From positions 1 through 60,181 of the forward strand of contig JAVEWG010000022.1 in the NCBI GenBank assembly GCA_034004685.1: a stretch of DNA of 60,181 bases, read 5' to 3'. A model generated the notes under the pieces. That model was not told the origin of the DNA. It did not search any database and saw only the letters and a list, made by a program, of their open reading frames with translations. Below are positions 34,480 to 43,020 of the stretch, one piece after another (the stretch's first letter is position 1; the number at the start of each line of letters is the position of its first letter). Origin of the DNA: JAEUNX01 sp034004685. GTDB lineage: Bacteria > Pseudomonadota > Gammaproteobacteria > Burkholderiales > Rhodocyclaceae. The position numbers were made by a program, and so were the translations under genes.

Positions 34480-35193
34480 TTAACGGCCAGGGGCGGCCGA
34501 TAGCTCCCCGTTGGGCCCTACCTCGACCCGGTCCCCTTCGCGCCAGACCGGCTGCTCCTTGCGGATCAGGGTGCGCTGACCACCGTTATCCATTTGCACG
34601 ACGATCTCGTACTGGGTGGTCTTGCGGACGCTGCGCTCCACCTGATGGCCGGCGTAGCCGCCCGCCACGGCACCAGCGATGGTGGCCAGGGCATTGCCGC
34701 TGCCCTTGCCCACCTTGTTCCCCAGCGCGCCCCCCACTACGCCGCCGGCAATGGCTCCCAGACCGGTTCCTTCTCCTTTTGCTTCCACGGCGCGAATGGC
34801 GCTGACCTCACCGCAGGCCGCACACTGGGCGACCGGCGCAGGAGCGGGCTCAGAGCGCTCCGCCGGTTGGCTCGGGACTGCCGCAGCGACCGCCGGCTTG
34901 GCGCTAGCGTGGGATTTGGCGGGGGTGGACTTGGCGGGGGCCGCGGCCTTCTTGGCGGGTGGCTCAGGCGCGGGAGCCGCCTGTTTGGCCTCCACTTCCG
35001 GTGGGGCAGGCGTGGCCTGGGGGGCTTGAACGGCCTCCTGGGGCGGTGCGGTGACCGTCAATTCCTCGGGTTTGGGCTCGCTCTTGCCGATCAGGCCCGT
35101 CAAGGCACCGATTCCCACCAGGCTGAAGGTGGTGACGGCGACGGCGGCCACCCATAGCATGGGATGCAGGCCGGATTTGGCGGGGATTTCCAT
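34480..35193 (-). CDS. Glycine zipper 2TM domain protein, membrane-anchored
   Basis: 237 residues. An N-terminal membrane helix (about 12-34) is followed by a long Ala/Pro/Lys-rich flexible region (about 38-120) and a CAACG pair of Cys. A glycine zipper follows (GAIAGGVVGGALGNKVG and AIAGAVAGGYAGHQVE, about 147-185), and then a small C-terminal domain (YEIVVQMDNGGQRTLIRKEQ). It resembles envelope proteins of the SlyB/Rick_17kDa type, but it is anchored by a signal anchor, not a lipobox. The function is probably envelope-related. GGAGC lies before the start. Confidence 0.85.
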   Translation of the reverse strand: MEIPAKSGLHPMLWVAAVAVTTFSLVGIGALTGLIGKSEPKPEELTVTAPPQEAVQAPQATPAPPEVEAKQAAPAPEPPAKKAAAPAKSTPAKSHASAKPAVAAAVPSQPAERSEPAPAPVAQCAACGEVSAIRAVEAKGEGTGLGAIAGGVVGGALGNKVGKGSGNALATIAGAVAGGYAGHQVERSVRKTTQYEIVVQMDNGGQRTLIRKEQPVWREGDRVEVGPNGELSAAPGR

Positions 35194-35303
35194 TCGTGGC
35201 TCCTGAGGTGAACGATTGACCGCTACAGTTTAGTCCCGCTAGGAGCCTGCGTCCCTCTGGTGAAAAATTGCCTTACAAGCCGCTTGCCCGCCGGCCTTGC
35301 GGC

Positions 35304-37217
35304 TCACTCCTCCCGGGCCAGGGGGCGGCCTGGGCGCAGCAGGTAGCGGGCCGGGTCCACGGCGTCTACCAGGCTGCGCTCCAGGGGCAGGGGCTCCCCC
35401 TCCAGGGCGCAGGCCAGCAATTCCCCCATCAGGCTGGACCAGACCAAGCCCCGGGCGCCGAAACCTGAAACCGCATACAGACCGGGCTGCCGGGGGATGG
35501 TCGCCAAGGGCTGGGGCGTCTCCAGCCGGATGGTCTGGGGCATCGCGCCCACCATGGGCAGGCGATCGGGTGAGGCGGGGCGAAAGCCTACCCGGCCAAC
35601 CAAGGGCGGATCCCCCTGGGCGGTGCTGTAGCCGGGCAGGATGAAGTCCAGCTTGGCCAGGTTTTCCTGGTGGTCGGCGGCCCGCAGGGCCGGGTCGGGG
35701 TCATCCACCTGGAAGGTGGCGCCGGCGCAGCGCAGCCCGTCCACTTCAGGGCTCACATAGCCCAGCCGGCACACCACGGCCCGGGGCGCACTGCCGGCCT
35801 GGGCCGGCAGGTGGCTGACCTGACCACGGGCGGCCACCACCGGCAGGGACGCGGCCTGGGGCAGGGCGCGGATGCCGGTGCCGTTGGCCAGGATCAGGAC
35901 GGGCGCGGCGGCAATGGTCCGGCCATCGGCTGCCAGGGCGTGCCAGCAGCCTTCCCGCCGCTCCAGGGCGATGATGGTCTGGCCGAAGTGGGCGACAAGG
36001 GCCGGTCCGGCAGCGGCCAGATTGGCGGCGCACAGGCTGGGGGGCTGGATCCAGCCCCCCTCGGGGAACCACCAGCCCCCCAGGTCCACCGGCCAGCCCG
36101 CGATGGCGGCGGCTTCATCTTTCTCCACGAAGCGCAGGAAGTGGGCCGGGGGCTGGTGTGCCTCCACCACCTTGCGCTGCTTACGCTCATGAACCAGCTC
36201 CCGGGCCAGGTGCAGCACCCCGCAGGGATTCCAGCGTACCGGATGGCCGGCTTGGGCCAGGCGGGCCAGGTGGTGGCGGCCGTAGAGGGTGCCGGCCCGG
36301 GTGATCCGGGCGAGGCGGTTATCGTCCAGGCTGGGCAGGGGCCGCAGCACCCCGGCCAGGTTGCCGGAGGCCCCCTGGCCGGGGCCGGGGGCCCCATCGA
36401 TCAGGTCGATGCGCCAGCCCCGTTCCGCTAGACGCTGGGCCGCCGCCGTGCCGGCCACTCCGGCCCCCACCACGATGGCATGGCGCTCCAGAGGTGGTTC
36501 GATGGCATTGCCTGCCCGAGTCAAGGCGGCGGTGAGCATCTGGCGCTTGTCACCGAAGCCTTCCCGCTTTTCCACTTTGAAGCCGGCGCGGGTGAGGCCT
36601 TCCCTGACGGCACCGGCCACCGACCAGGTGGCCAGGGTGGCGCCGGGGGCGGCCAGGCGGGCCAGCAGGTGAAAGATTTTTGGAGACCACAGTTCCGGGT
36701 TGAGGGCCGGGGAAAAGCCGTCCAGGTAGATGGCGTCGGTCCGGGCCTCCAGTTCCGCCAGGGTTTCGGCGGCCTCCCCGAACAACAGAGTGAGAATCAC
36801 CCGCCCGCCCTCCAGATGGAGGCGATGGAAACCCGGGGTCAGGGTGGGCCAGTGAGCCTGGAGTTCGGCGGCCAGGGGGGCCAGTTCCGGCCAGGCCTGG
36901 TGGAGTTTGATCAGGTCCTCCCGGCGGAAGGGGTGCTTTTCGCAGGAAATGAAATGGAGCCGTCCGCAGCGCTCCGGGTCCGCTCGCCAGGTGGCCCAGG
37001 TGGCCAGGAAGTTGAGCCCCAGGCCAAAGCCCGTCTCCACGATCACGAAGCGGCGCTGGCCCGCCCAGCGCCCGGGCAGGCCGTTGCCTTTCAGGAACAC
37101 GTGGCGGGCCTGGCCCAGTCCCCCGTCGCAGGAGTGGTAGACATCGCCGTAGGCGCTGGAACAGGGGATCCCGGCAGGATTGAATTCGAGGCGGGCGGGT
37201 TGGATGGGGACGTACAT
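35304..37217 (-). CDS. mnmC: Bifunctional tRNA wobble-uridine enzyme MnmC
   Basis: Finishes the mnm5s2U34 modification of tRNA: the FAD-dependent C-terminal domain removes carboxymethyl from cmnm5U, and the N-terminal methyltransferase methylates the product. The 637 residues start at ATG 37217 (MYVPIQPARLEFNPAGIP). Domain 1 shows ARHVFLKGNGLPGRW, FVIVETGFGLGLNFLATW and DAIYLDGFSPALNPELW. Domain 2 starts with AIVVGAGVAGTAAAQRLAERG (about 250-270) and has the late GARGLVWSSLMGELLA. The open frame extends upstream, but that part does not match the family. Confidence 0.94.
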   Translation of the reverse strand: MYVPIQPARLEFNPAGIPCSSAYGDVYHSCDGGLGQARHVFLKGNGLPGRWAGQRRFVIVETGFGLGLNFLATWATWRADPERCGRLHFISCEKHPFRREDLIKLHQAWPELAPLAAELQAHWPTLTPGFHRLHLEGGRVILTLLFGEAAETLAELEARTDAIYLDGFSPALNPELWSPKIFHLLARLAAPGATLATWSVAGAVREGLTRAGFKVEKREGFGDKRQMLTAALTRAGNAIEPPLERHAIVVGAGVAGTAAAQRLAERGWRIDLIDGAPGPGQGASGNLAGVLRPLPSLDDNRLARITRAGTLYGRHHLARLAQAGHPVRWNPCGVLHLARELVHERKQRKVVEAHQPPAHFLRFVEKDEAAAIAGWPVDLGGWWFPEGGWIQPPSLCAANLAAAGPALVAHFGQTIIALERREGCWHALAADGRTIAAAPVLILANGTGIRALPQAASLPVVAARGQVSHLPAQAGSAPRAVVCRLGYVSPEVDGLRCAGATFQVDDPDPALRAADHQENLAKLDFILPGYSTAQGDPPLVGRVGFRPASPDRLPMVGAMPQTIRLETPQPLATIPRQPGLYAVSGFGARGLVWSSLMGELLACALEGEPLPLERSLVDAVDPARYLLRPGRPLAREE

Positions 37218-37727
37218 GGGACGATTGCCGACCAGAGGTGGTAACCCACCATTATCCCGCATCTTGTCAGCCTGCTTGATTGCAGGCGTGAGGATCGGGC
37301 TGGGTGATGACGCAGGGACAAAAGTGCGGCCTGTGGGGGCGTCCAGCCATGGACCGCCTGGCTTCCAGTCCAACGGCGGTTGCGGTTGCCGGTTGATCGA
37401 AGGGATTGACGGCAACCATGACAACCGCTCGGCCCGGGGTGTCGAACGTGCTGAGCCGCGGGTGGCCGAGCGGGTAACGCGGATTCAGGTGCAGATCACT
37501 GGGGCCAGTCCGGGGGGATTCCATCCAGGCGACAAGCCGGGACAGGGTGCCTCCGCCGAGTGTTTCAACCATAAGGTTGGCTTTGAGTGGCTAACCCGGT
37601 ACCTCGGGCGGGGCGGTGAGGCGGTCTGGCTTCTGCAGTGGACGCATGCTGCAATCTTGAAAGCCAAAAATGCCTTGGGGCGGCATCACGCCAAATCGGT
37701 CGAGAGAAGGGTTCTCTATGCGCGCTG
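37218..37727. other. 510-base stretch without a recognised gene
   Basis: This stretch lies between mnmC and the acyl-CoA synthetase gene. Open frames exist on both strands (37267-37572 minus, and a longer plus frame crossing both neighbours), but none has a ribosome site or recognisable protein features. The composition changes at about 37560 from G+C-rich to the lower G+C of the next gene. It could hold decayed coding DNA left by an insertion. I see no repeats or RNA gene. Confidence 0.4.
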
Positions 37728-39263
37728 TTATGTGGAATTCCTTTGGCTAGCCTTGCCCAGCATTTTCTGGAGGTTTTGGACAATCAGATTACGCGGCAGC
37801 TTGCCCATGGCGTTGCGGGATAAAGACCCAACGCCGACGAGGTGGTAAGGCACCCGGGAAATCATGACGTCATTGATCCTGGAACGTAGTGCCTGCATGT
37901 CTGTATCGTTGTCGCATACCACTACGATGGCGAGTTGATCGTCAGGGTTGCCGACCACAACCGCGCAGACATCCTGGACCCCTTCCAGTTGCTGAATCTG
38001 AGTTTCCAGGTCTACCGCCGAAATCTTGGTTCCTCCCAGATTCAGGATGTCCGTGACGCGGCCGGTGATGGCGAGGAGCCCGTCGTCATAGCGTATGGCT
38101 TCGTCGCCAGGATAGAACCAGCCGTCGCGAAAGGCGTCATCGTGTTCAAGATATTCGTACGCGGCAGGCATGCTTGATGTTTTGCAACGTACAGCGCCCG
38201 GCAGGCCATTTTGAACGGGTTGGCCCTGGGCATCCACCAATTGAAGTTGGACATTGTCGGCGACGTATCCGACAGCGCCTGGGTGGCGATCCAGCAGCAT
38301 GGCATTTCCATATGCGACGCTGCCGGCCTCGGTCGAGCCATACATCACATCTAGCTGGACACAGGCGCGTCGCAGGGCTTCGTTCCGAAGCGAGGGGGAA
38401 AGGCGGCTACCTCCGACAATGATGCGGCGTTGCTCGCGCCCATCCCAAATGGATGGATCTTGGTTGAGCAGGCTCTTCAATCGGTCAGGGGACGACAGCA
38501 GGAGGTTGCATTGCTTATAGGGCAGGCGGTAGGAATCGCTTGTTCCGGGGACCGGTACACCAAACATGACTGATCCGCCACTTAACCAGGTAGCGACCGA
38601 GAACGCAAAGCCGCCGATCGTATCGGAGCCCATCAGCGACAGAAACCGGGTGCTTGCGTCAAGGCCCAGATTGGAGATCAGATCCCGGGCGCGGTCTTCG
38701 ATTTGAGCTGCGGTCAGGCTGATGATCTTGGGCGTTCCAGTCGTGCCCGATGTCAAAATCAAGCGCCGGGCGCCCTCGCCGAACAGAACCAGGGGTTGTC
38801 CTTCTTCGGCTTCCTGTCCCGGCTGGGTCAAGGTATCGGGGGGCGTGATGTCGTCTGAGGAAAAAGGCAATACCTTTGACCCAGCCGGGTTTTCGTCACC
38901 GATCCATAAATCAAAGTGCCTTGATATCGTGCCTGAAAGAGTCCTGGCTTGGGCGACCGAGGCGCATGCCAACCCGAGTCTCAGCAAAGCCAGGGTTGCC
39001 ACCCAGTGCCAGTATGGATTGGTGAGCGTAATAGCGATTTGTTTTTCGGAGGCTGACAGGTGCCGTCGGAAATACGTCGCTGCTTGCGAAACGTCCCCTT
39101 TGACCCGGGCAAATCCGAAGTCTTCCCCGAAAATGATGGCTGGCTTGGCGTTCACGATGGGATGTTGAAGAACATGACGTTTTGGATATGGGCTGGAGCC
39201 AGTTTGCCGATGCTGCCAGACTGGAACAGTCCGGGATTTTGCCTTCGAGAAAGCCCCGCACAA
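37728..39263 (-). CDS. AMP-forming acyl-CoA synthetase/ligase (ANL superfamily), atypical composition
   Basis: Up to 511 residues. ANL motifs are present: ATP loop LILTSGTTGTPKI (168-180), MYGSTEAG (A5), GWFYPGDEAI (A7), GRVTDILNLGGTKISAVDLE (A8 hinge) and the catalytic Lys in NAMGKLPRN (A10). It adenylates a carboxylic acid and probably transfers it to CoA or a carrier; the substrate is unknown. G+C is visibly lower and codons are more mixed than in mnmC and lysS on either side, so it looks horizontally acquired. The N-terminus is uncertain. A second frame starting at ATG 39285 reads well to about 39184 and would join this one if one base of the TTTT run at 39180-39183 were absent. Confidence 0.8.
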   Translation of the reverse strand: MCGAFSKAKSRTVPVWQHRQTGSSPYPKRHVLQHPIVNAKPAIIFGEDFGFARVKGDVSQAATYFRRHLSASEKQIAITLTNPYWHWVATLALLRLGLACASVAQARTLSGTISRHFDLWIGDENPAGSKVLPFSSDDITPPDTLTQPGQEAEEGQPLVLFGEGARRLILTSGTTGTPKIISLTAAQIEDRARDLISNLGLDASTRFLSLMGSDTIGGFAFSVATWLSGGSVMFGVPVPGTSDSYRLPYKQCNLLLSSPDRLKSLLNQDPSIWDGREQRRIIVGGSRLSPSLRNEALRRACVQLDVMYGSTEAGSVAYGNAMLLDRHPGAVGYVADNVQLQLVDAQGQPVQNGLPGAVRCKTSSMPAAYEYLEHDDAFRDGWFYPGDEAIRYDDGLLAITGRVTDILNLGGTKISAVDLETQIQQLEGVQDVCAVVVGNPDDQLAIVVVCDNDTDMQALRSRINDVMISRVPYHLVGVGSLSRNAMGKLPRNLIVQNLQKMLGKASQRNST

Positions 39264-39316
39264 CCTCGGGTTGAGCGAGTTTCATTTTTAAAAGTGGTGC
39301 GCAAAGGGTTTGGCGC

Positions 39317-40816
39317 TCACTCCGGTCGCATCTGGGGGAACAGGATCACGTCCCGGATGGCCGGGCTGTCGGTCAGCAGCATCACCAGGCGGTCGATGCC
39401 GATGCCGCAGCCGCCGGTGGGGGGCAGGCCGTATTCCAGGGCGCGGATGTAGTCGGCGTCGTAGTACATGGCTTCTTCGTCGCCGGCTTCCTTGGCCGCC
39501 ACCTGGGCCAGGAAGCGGGCGGCCTGGTCTTCCGGGTCGTTGAGTTCGGAGAAGCCGTTGGCGATTTCCCGGCCGACGATGAAGAGTTCGAAGCGCTCGG
39601 TGATCTCCGGGTTGGCGTCGGAGGCCCGGGCCAGGGGGCTGACCTCCACCGGGTAGTCGATGATGAAGGTGGGTTCCCACAGCTCGGCTTCGGTGCAGGC
39701 TTCGAAGAGCTGGAGCTGAAGGCTGCCCAGGCCACCGGGTTTCACAAATTCGCCAAAATCCTTGATTTTCTGCTTGAGCCAGTCGCCGTCTGCCAGCTGG
39801 GCTTCAGTGAAGCCCGGGTGGTACTTGCGGATGGCTTCCACGATGGTGAGTCGGTGGAAGGGCTTGGATAGATCCAGCTCCCGGCCCTGGTACTGGAAGG
39901 TTTCGGTGCCCAGGGCTTCCCGGGCGGAGTGGCGCAGCAGGCCTTCGGTGAAGTCCATGAGGGTGCGGTAGTTCGCGTAGGCCTCGTAGAACTCCATCAT
40001 GGTGAATTCGGGGTTATGGCGGGTGGAGAGCCCCTCATTGCGGAAGTTGCGGTTGACCTCGAAGACTTTCTCGAAGCCGCCCACCACCAGGCGCTTGAGG
40101 TAGAGCTCGGGGGCGATGCGCAGGAATTGCTGCATGTCCAGGGCGTTGTGGTGGGTGATGAAGGGTTTGGCCGCGGCGCCTCCGGGGATGGGGTGCATCA
40201 TGGGCGTTTCCACTTCCAGGAAGCCGTGGCCCATCATGTAGCTGCGGATGGACTGGATCAACCGGCTGCGGGCCACGAAAGTGAAGCGGGATTCATCGTT
40301 CATGATGAGATCCACGTAGCGCTGGCGGTATTTGGTTTCCTGGTCGGTGAGGCCGTGGAACTTGTCCGGCAGGGGGCGCAGGCTCTTGGTGAGGAGGCGG
40401 ATTTCGCTGGCCTTGACAGTGAGTTCGCCGGTCTTGGTCTTGAACAGGGTGCCCACGGTTCCCACGATGTCGCCCATGTCCCAGTGCTTGAAGTCGGCGT
40501 AGAGGTCTTCGCCCACCCCGTCCCGGGTGACGTACACCTGGATGCGGCCGGAGAGATCCTGGAGGGTGATGAAGCTGGCCTTGCCCATGACCCTTTTGAG
40601 CATGACGCGCCCGGCCACCCGTACTTCCACCGGCAGGGCTTCCAGTTCTTCGGCGGATTTCTCGCCATAGACCTCGTCAAGCCGGCTGGCGATGTTTTCC
40701 CGGGAAAAATCATTGGGATAGGCCCGCCCGCTCTTGCGCCAGCCGGCAAGTTTGGCGCGGCGCTCGGCCATGATGTGGTTTTCGTCCTGGGCGGGAAGGT
40801 TGTTCTGTTCGGACAT
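39317..40816 (-). CDS. lysS: Lysyl-tRNA synthetase, class II
   Basis: Charges tRNA-Lys. The 499 residues begin MSEQNNLPAQDENHIMAERR at ATG 40816. The N-terminal OB-fold (about 55-175, with ASFITLQDLSGRIQVYV) binds the anticodon. The class II core has motif 1 (RSYMMGHGFLEVETPMMHPI), motif 2 (NRNFRNEGLSTRHNPEFTMMEFYEAY, quoted here only as its location, about 265-290) and motif 3 (GIGIDRLVMLLTDSPAIRDV). The usual prfB neighbour is not adjacent on the downstream side, where the foreign-looking synthetase gene lies. Confidence 0.97.
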   Translation of the reverse strand: MSEQNNLPAQDENHIMAERRAKLAGWRKSGRAYPNDFSRENIASRLDEVYGEKSAEELEALPVEVRVAGRVMLKRVMGKASFITLQDLSGRIQVYVTRDGVGEDLYADFKHWDMGDIVGTVGTLFKTKTGELTVKASEIRLLTKSLRPLPDKFHGLTDQETKYRQRYVDLIMNDESRFTFVARSRLIQSIRSYMMGHGFLEVETPMMHPIPGGAAAKPFITHHNALDMQQFLRIAPELYLKRLVVGGFEKVFEVNRNFRNEGLSTRHNPEFTMMEFYEAYANYRTLMDFTEGLLRHSAREALGTETFQYQGRELDLSKPFHRLTIVEAIRKYHPGFTEAQLADGDWLKQKIKDFGEFVKPGGLGSLQLQLFEACTEAELWEPTFIIDYPVEVSPLARASDANPEITERFELFIVGREIANGFSELNDPEDQAARFLAQVAAKEAGDEEAMYYDADYIRALEYGLPPTGGCGIGIDRLVMLLTDSPAIRDVILFPQMRPE

Positions 40817-40951
40817 GGTGAACTCGAGAAATGCGAAGAAGGCCGGCGGACCTGGTTGCCCCGAAGTGGGGCGCAAAGGGCGGCTGGAGCACGGAAAAGG
40901 CTTGAATTTTGACACATCCCGCGGGCAAAGTCGCCGCCGGGCGCGGAGCGG

Positions 40952-42025
40952 TCAGCTGAAGAAGATGTCCGCGTCGGCCTGGGCGGGGGAGTCCCCGTGA
41001 CTGGGCAGACTGATGATTCCCCGCATCACCAGTTCGTCAAAGCAGTGGGTTTTGTTGCGCCCGTCTTGCTTGGAGTAATAGAGCGCCTGATCCGCCCGGC
41101 CGAGGAGTTCCGCCGGACAGAGGGCGGGGTCGATGCGGGCGTAGCCCACTGAGCAGGTGACCCGTCCCACCTGGGGAAAGTCGTGCTGCACCACGGTTTC
41201 CCGGAAGCGTTCAAAGGCCATTCCCACCTGGTCTTCGCTGACCCCCCGCAGCATTACCACGAACTCCTCGCCGCCGAAGCGGAACAGCTTGTCGCTGGCG
41301 CGAAAGCTTCCCTGCATCAGGTTGGCGATGCGCAGCAGGACCTCATCGCCGAAGAGATGGCCGAAGTTGTCGTTGATGCGCTTGAAGTGGTCGATATCCA
41401 CGACCCCGAGCCAGCACGGCAAGGTGCCCTTAAAGTCGCTATGGCGCCGGTCGTTGGCCAGACGCTGGGCGCGGGCTGCGTCAGCGATCAGCAGGCCGAA
41501 TTGTTCGTCGAAGGTTTTGCGGTTGAGGAGCCGGGTCAGGGTGTCCAGGTTGGCATATTCCCACTGGTGCAGCAGGTTTTCAAAGCAGCGCAAGAGACCG
41601 GTGATGGCGTCCAGGACCAGGCCGCCGGCCGGGTAGGGGGTATGGATTTCCAGCAGCCAATGGGTGGTTCCCAGGGGGCCGATGGGGAAGGCCACCCGCC
41701 AGCCGTCATCGCTGCCCTGGAGGTGGGGGACCTGGCCGCTGATCAGGCAGTCCGCCAGAAAGGGATCGGCCGGCACGCTGGGGTCGGACTCATCCCAGGA
41801 CTCCCATTGAGGGGCTTCTCCGTCAGCCACCGTCCAGCCCGACGGGATCAGTTCCAGCCGGTCCCCCTGGTTGCGCACCCGATACAGGATCGCCGCCCGG
41901 CCCTTGAGTATCTTCAGGGTGCGGGTGGTCAGGGTACGGAACAGCTCCTCCCTTTGGAAAATTCCAGAAAGGGATTCCAGGCTGCCAAGGACGCTGAGGA
42001 GAAGGGAGTGCTCGGTGTGGGGCAT
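40952..42025 (-). CDS. Cytoplasmic diguanylate cyclase with GAF-like sensor region
   Basis: 357 residues from ATG 42025. No membrane segment is seen. Residues about 20-150 look like a GAF-type fold (RTLKILKGRAAILYRVR and VAFPIGPLGTTHWLLEIH). The GGDEF domain follows (about 158-325): DTLTRLLNRKTFDEQF, VVDIDHFKRINDNFGHLFGD and the active-site GGEEF at 251-255. The inhibitory site RASD is at 242-245. It should therefore be an active, product-inhibited cyclase. The ligand of the sensor is unknown. It is read from its own A/T-rich upstream region and not with lysS. Confidence 0.92.
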   Translation of the reverse strand: MPHTEHSLLLSVLGSLESLSGIFQREELFRTLTTRTLKILKGRAAILYRVRNQGDRLELIPSGWTVADGEAPQWESWDESDPSVPADPFLADCLISGQVPHLQGSDDGWRVAFPIGPLGTTHWLLEIHTPYPAGGLVLDAITGLLRCFENLLHQWEYANLDTLTRLLNRKTFDEQFGLLIADAARAQRLANDRRHSDFKGTLPCWLGVVDIDHFKRINDNFGHLFGDEVLLRIANLMQGSFRASDKLFRFGGEEFVVMLRGVSEDQVGMAFERFRETVVQHDFPQVGRVTCSVGYARIDPALCPAELLGRADQALYYSKQDGRNKTHCFDELVMRGIISLPSHGDSPAQADADIFFS

Positions 42026-42132
42026 TCGTCTAATTCGCCGAGGTACGCCCACTATAATGGCGTTTTTTAAAAATTCCGCATGAATTCATAAAAGTTTGCT
42101 GAAATCCACAATGCCCGCGAGCTCTAAACTTT

Positions 42133-43020
42133 TTAGGGCTGGGTTTTCGAGTGGCCCACCGCCAGCATCAAGCCGGCCAAAGCAATGATTCCCATCCCCA
42201 GCAAGGCGTCAGGCCCGGGGGCGTGGTTGAAGGCCCACCAGCCAAAGAGGGTCGCCAGCACCAGCTGGAAGTAGGTGAAGGGACTCAGGGATGAGGCGGG
42301 GGCCCGTCGGAAGGCCAGGATCAGAAGAAAGTGACCAATGCCGCCGAGGATACCCATGGCGCCGATCAGGATCGCATCCACGCCATGGGGGAGGGTTCCG
42401 GGCCAGACCCAGGGCAGCAAGGGGGTGGTGGCCAGGGTGCCCACCAGGGCGGTGTAGTAGAGCATGGTCAGGGGGTGTTCGGCCGCCGAGAGCTGGCGGG
42501 TCATGATCTGGTAGAGGGCATAGCACGCCGCGCCCCCCAGGGCAAAAGCCATCCCTTGGGGGGCGAGGCCGCTGCCGGGCTGGGCGATGAGCAGCACTCC
42601 GCCGAAACCGAGAAGTACCGCCATCCATTGCAGGCCGCCGATCCTTTCCCCGAGGAGGGGGCGGGCCAGCAGGGCCACCAACAGGGGGGCCGCGAAGGCG
42701 ATGGCGGTGGCCTCTGCCAGGGGGAGCCAACCCAGGGCGGAAATGACGCAGTAGGTGGTGCCCAGGAGGAGCAGCGCCCGCAAGACCTGGCGGCCAGGTT
42801 GCCGGCTGTGGAGCAGGCGGCGTCCCATGGAGGGGGCCAGAAACAGGGTCATCACCAGGCAGTGGACGGTGTAACGGGCCCACACCAGGAGGGGCACCGG
42901 CCAGCGTTGGGCCAGGGTCTTGGCGGTGGCGTCCAGGAGCACGAAGAACGCCAGGGCCAGGAGCAAGAGGGCGATGCCCCGGAGGCTGGGGCGGGGCGAT
43001 GTCACCGCGGGGGCCTTCAA
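42133..43020 (-). CDS. EamA-family (DMT) transporter
   Basis: 295-residue inner-membrane protein with about ten helices in two repeated halves, each an EamA domain. Helix-rich stretches include GIALLLLALAFFVLLDATAK and LLVALLARPLLGERIGGLQW; the GER(I) motif after helix 4 is typical. ASSLSPFTYFQLVLATLFGWW matches the second repeat. Such proteins export metabolites or amino acids; the substrate is unknown. It overlaps nnr by 4 bases and is co-transcribed with it. Confidence 0.9.
   Translation of the reverse strand: MKAPAVTSPRPSLRGIALLLLALAFFVLLDATAKTLAQRWPVPLLVWARYTVHCLVMTLFLAPSMGRRLLHSRQPGRQVLRALLLLGTTYCVISALGWLPLAEATAIAFAAPLLVALLARPLLGERIGGLQWMAVLLGFGGVLLIAQPGSGLAPQGMAFALGGAACYALYQIMTRQLSAAEHPLTMLYYTALVGTLATTPLLPWVWPGTLPHGVDAILIGAMGILGGIGHFLLILAFRRAPASSLSPFTYFQLVLATLFGWWAFNHAPGPDALLGMGIIALAGLMLAVGHSKTQP

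Noticed and set aside
37267..37572. 101-residue minus-strand frame between mnmC and the ligase gene
   Set aside because: No ribosome site and no recognisable motif; it may be decayed DNA but is not supported as a gene.
42026..42132. Promoter for the 42025 diguanylate cyclase gene (TATAGT near 42050)
   Set aside because: The -10-like hexamer is good, but no -35 at acceptable spacing was found, so it is not listed as a feature.
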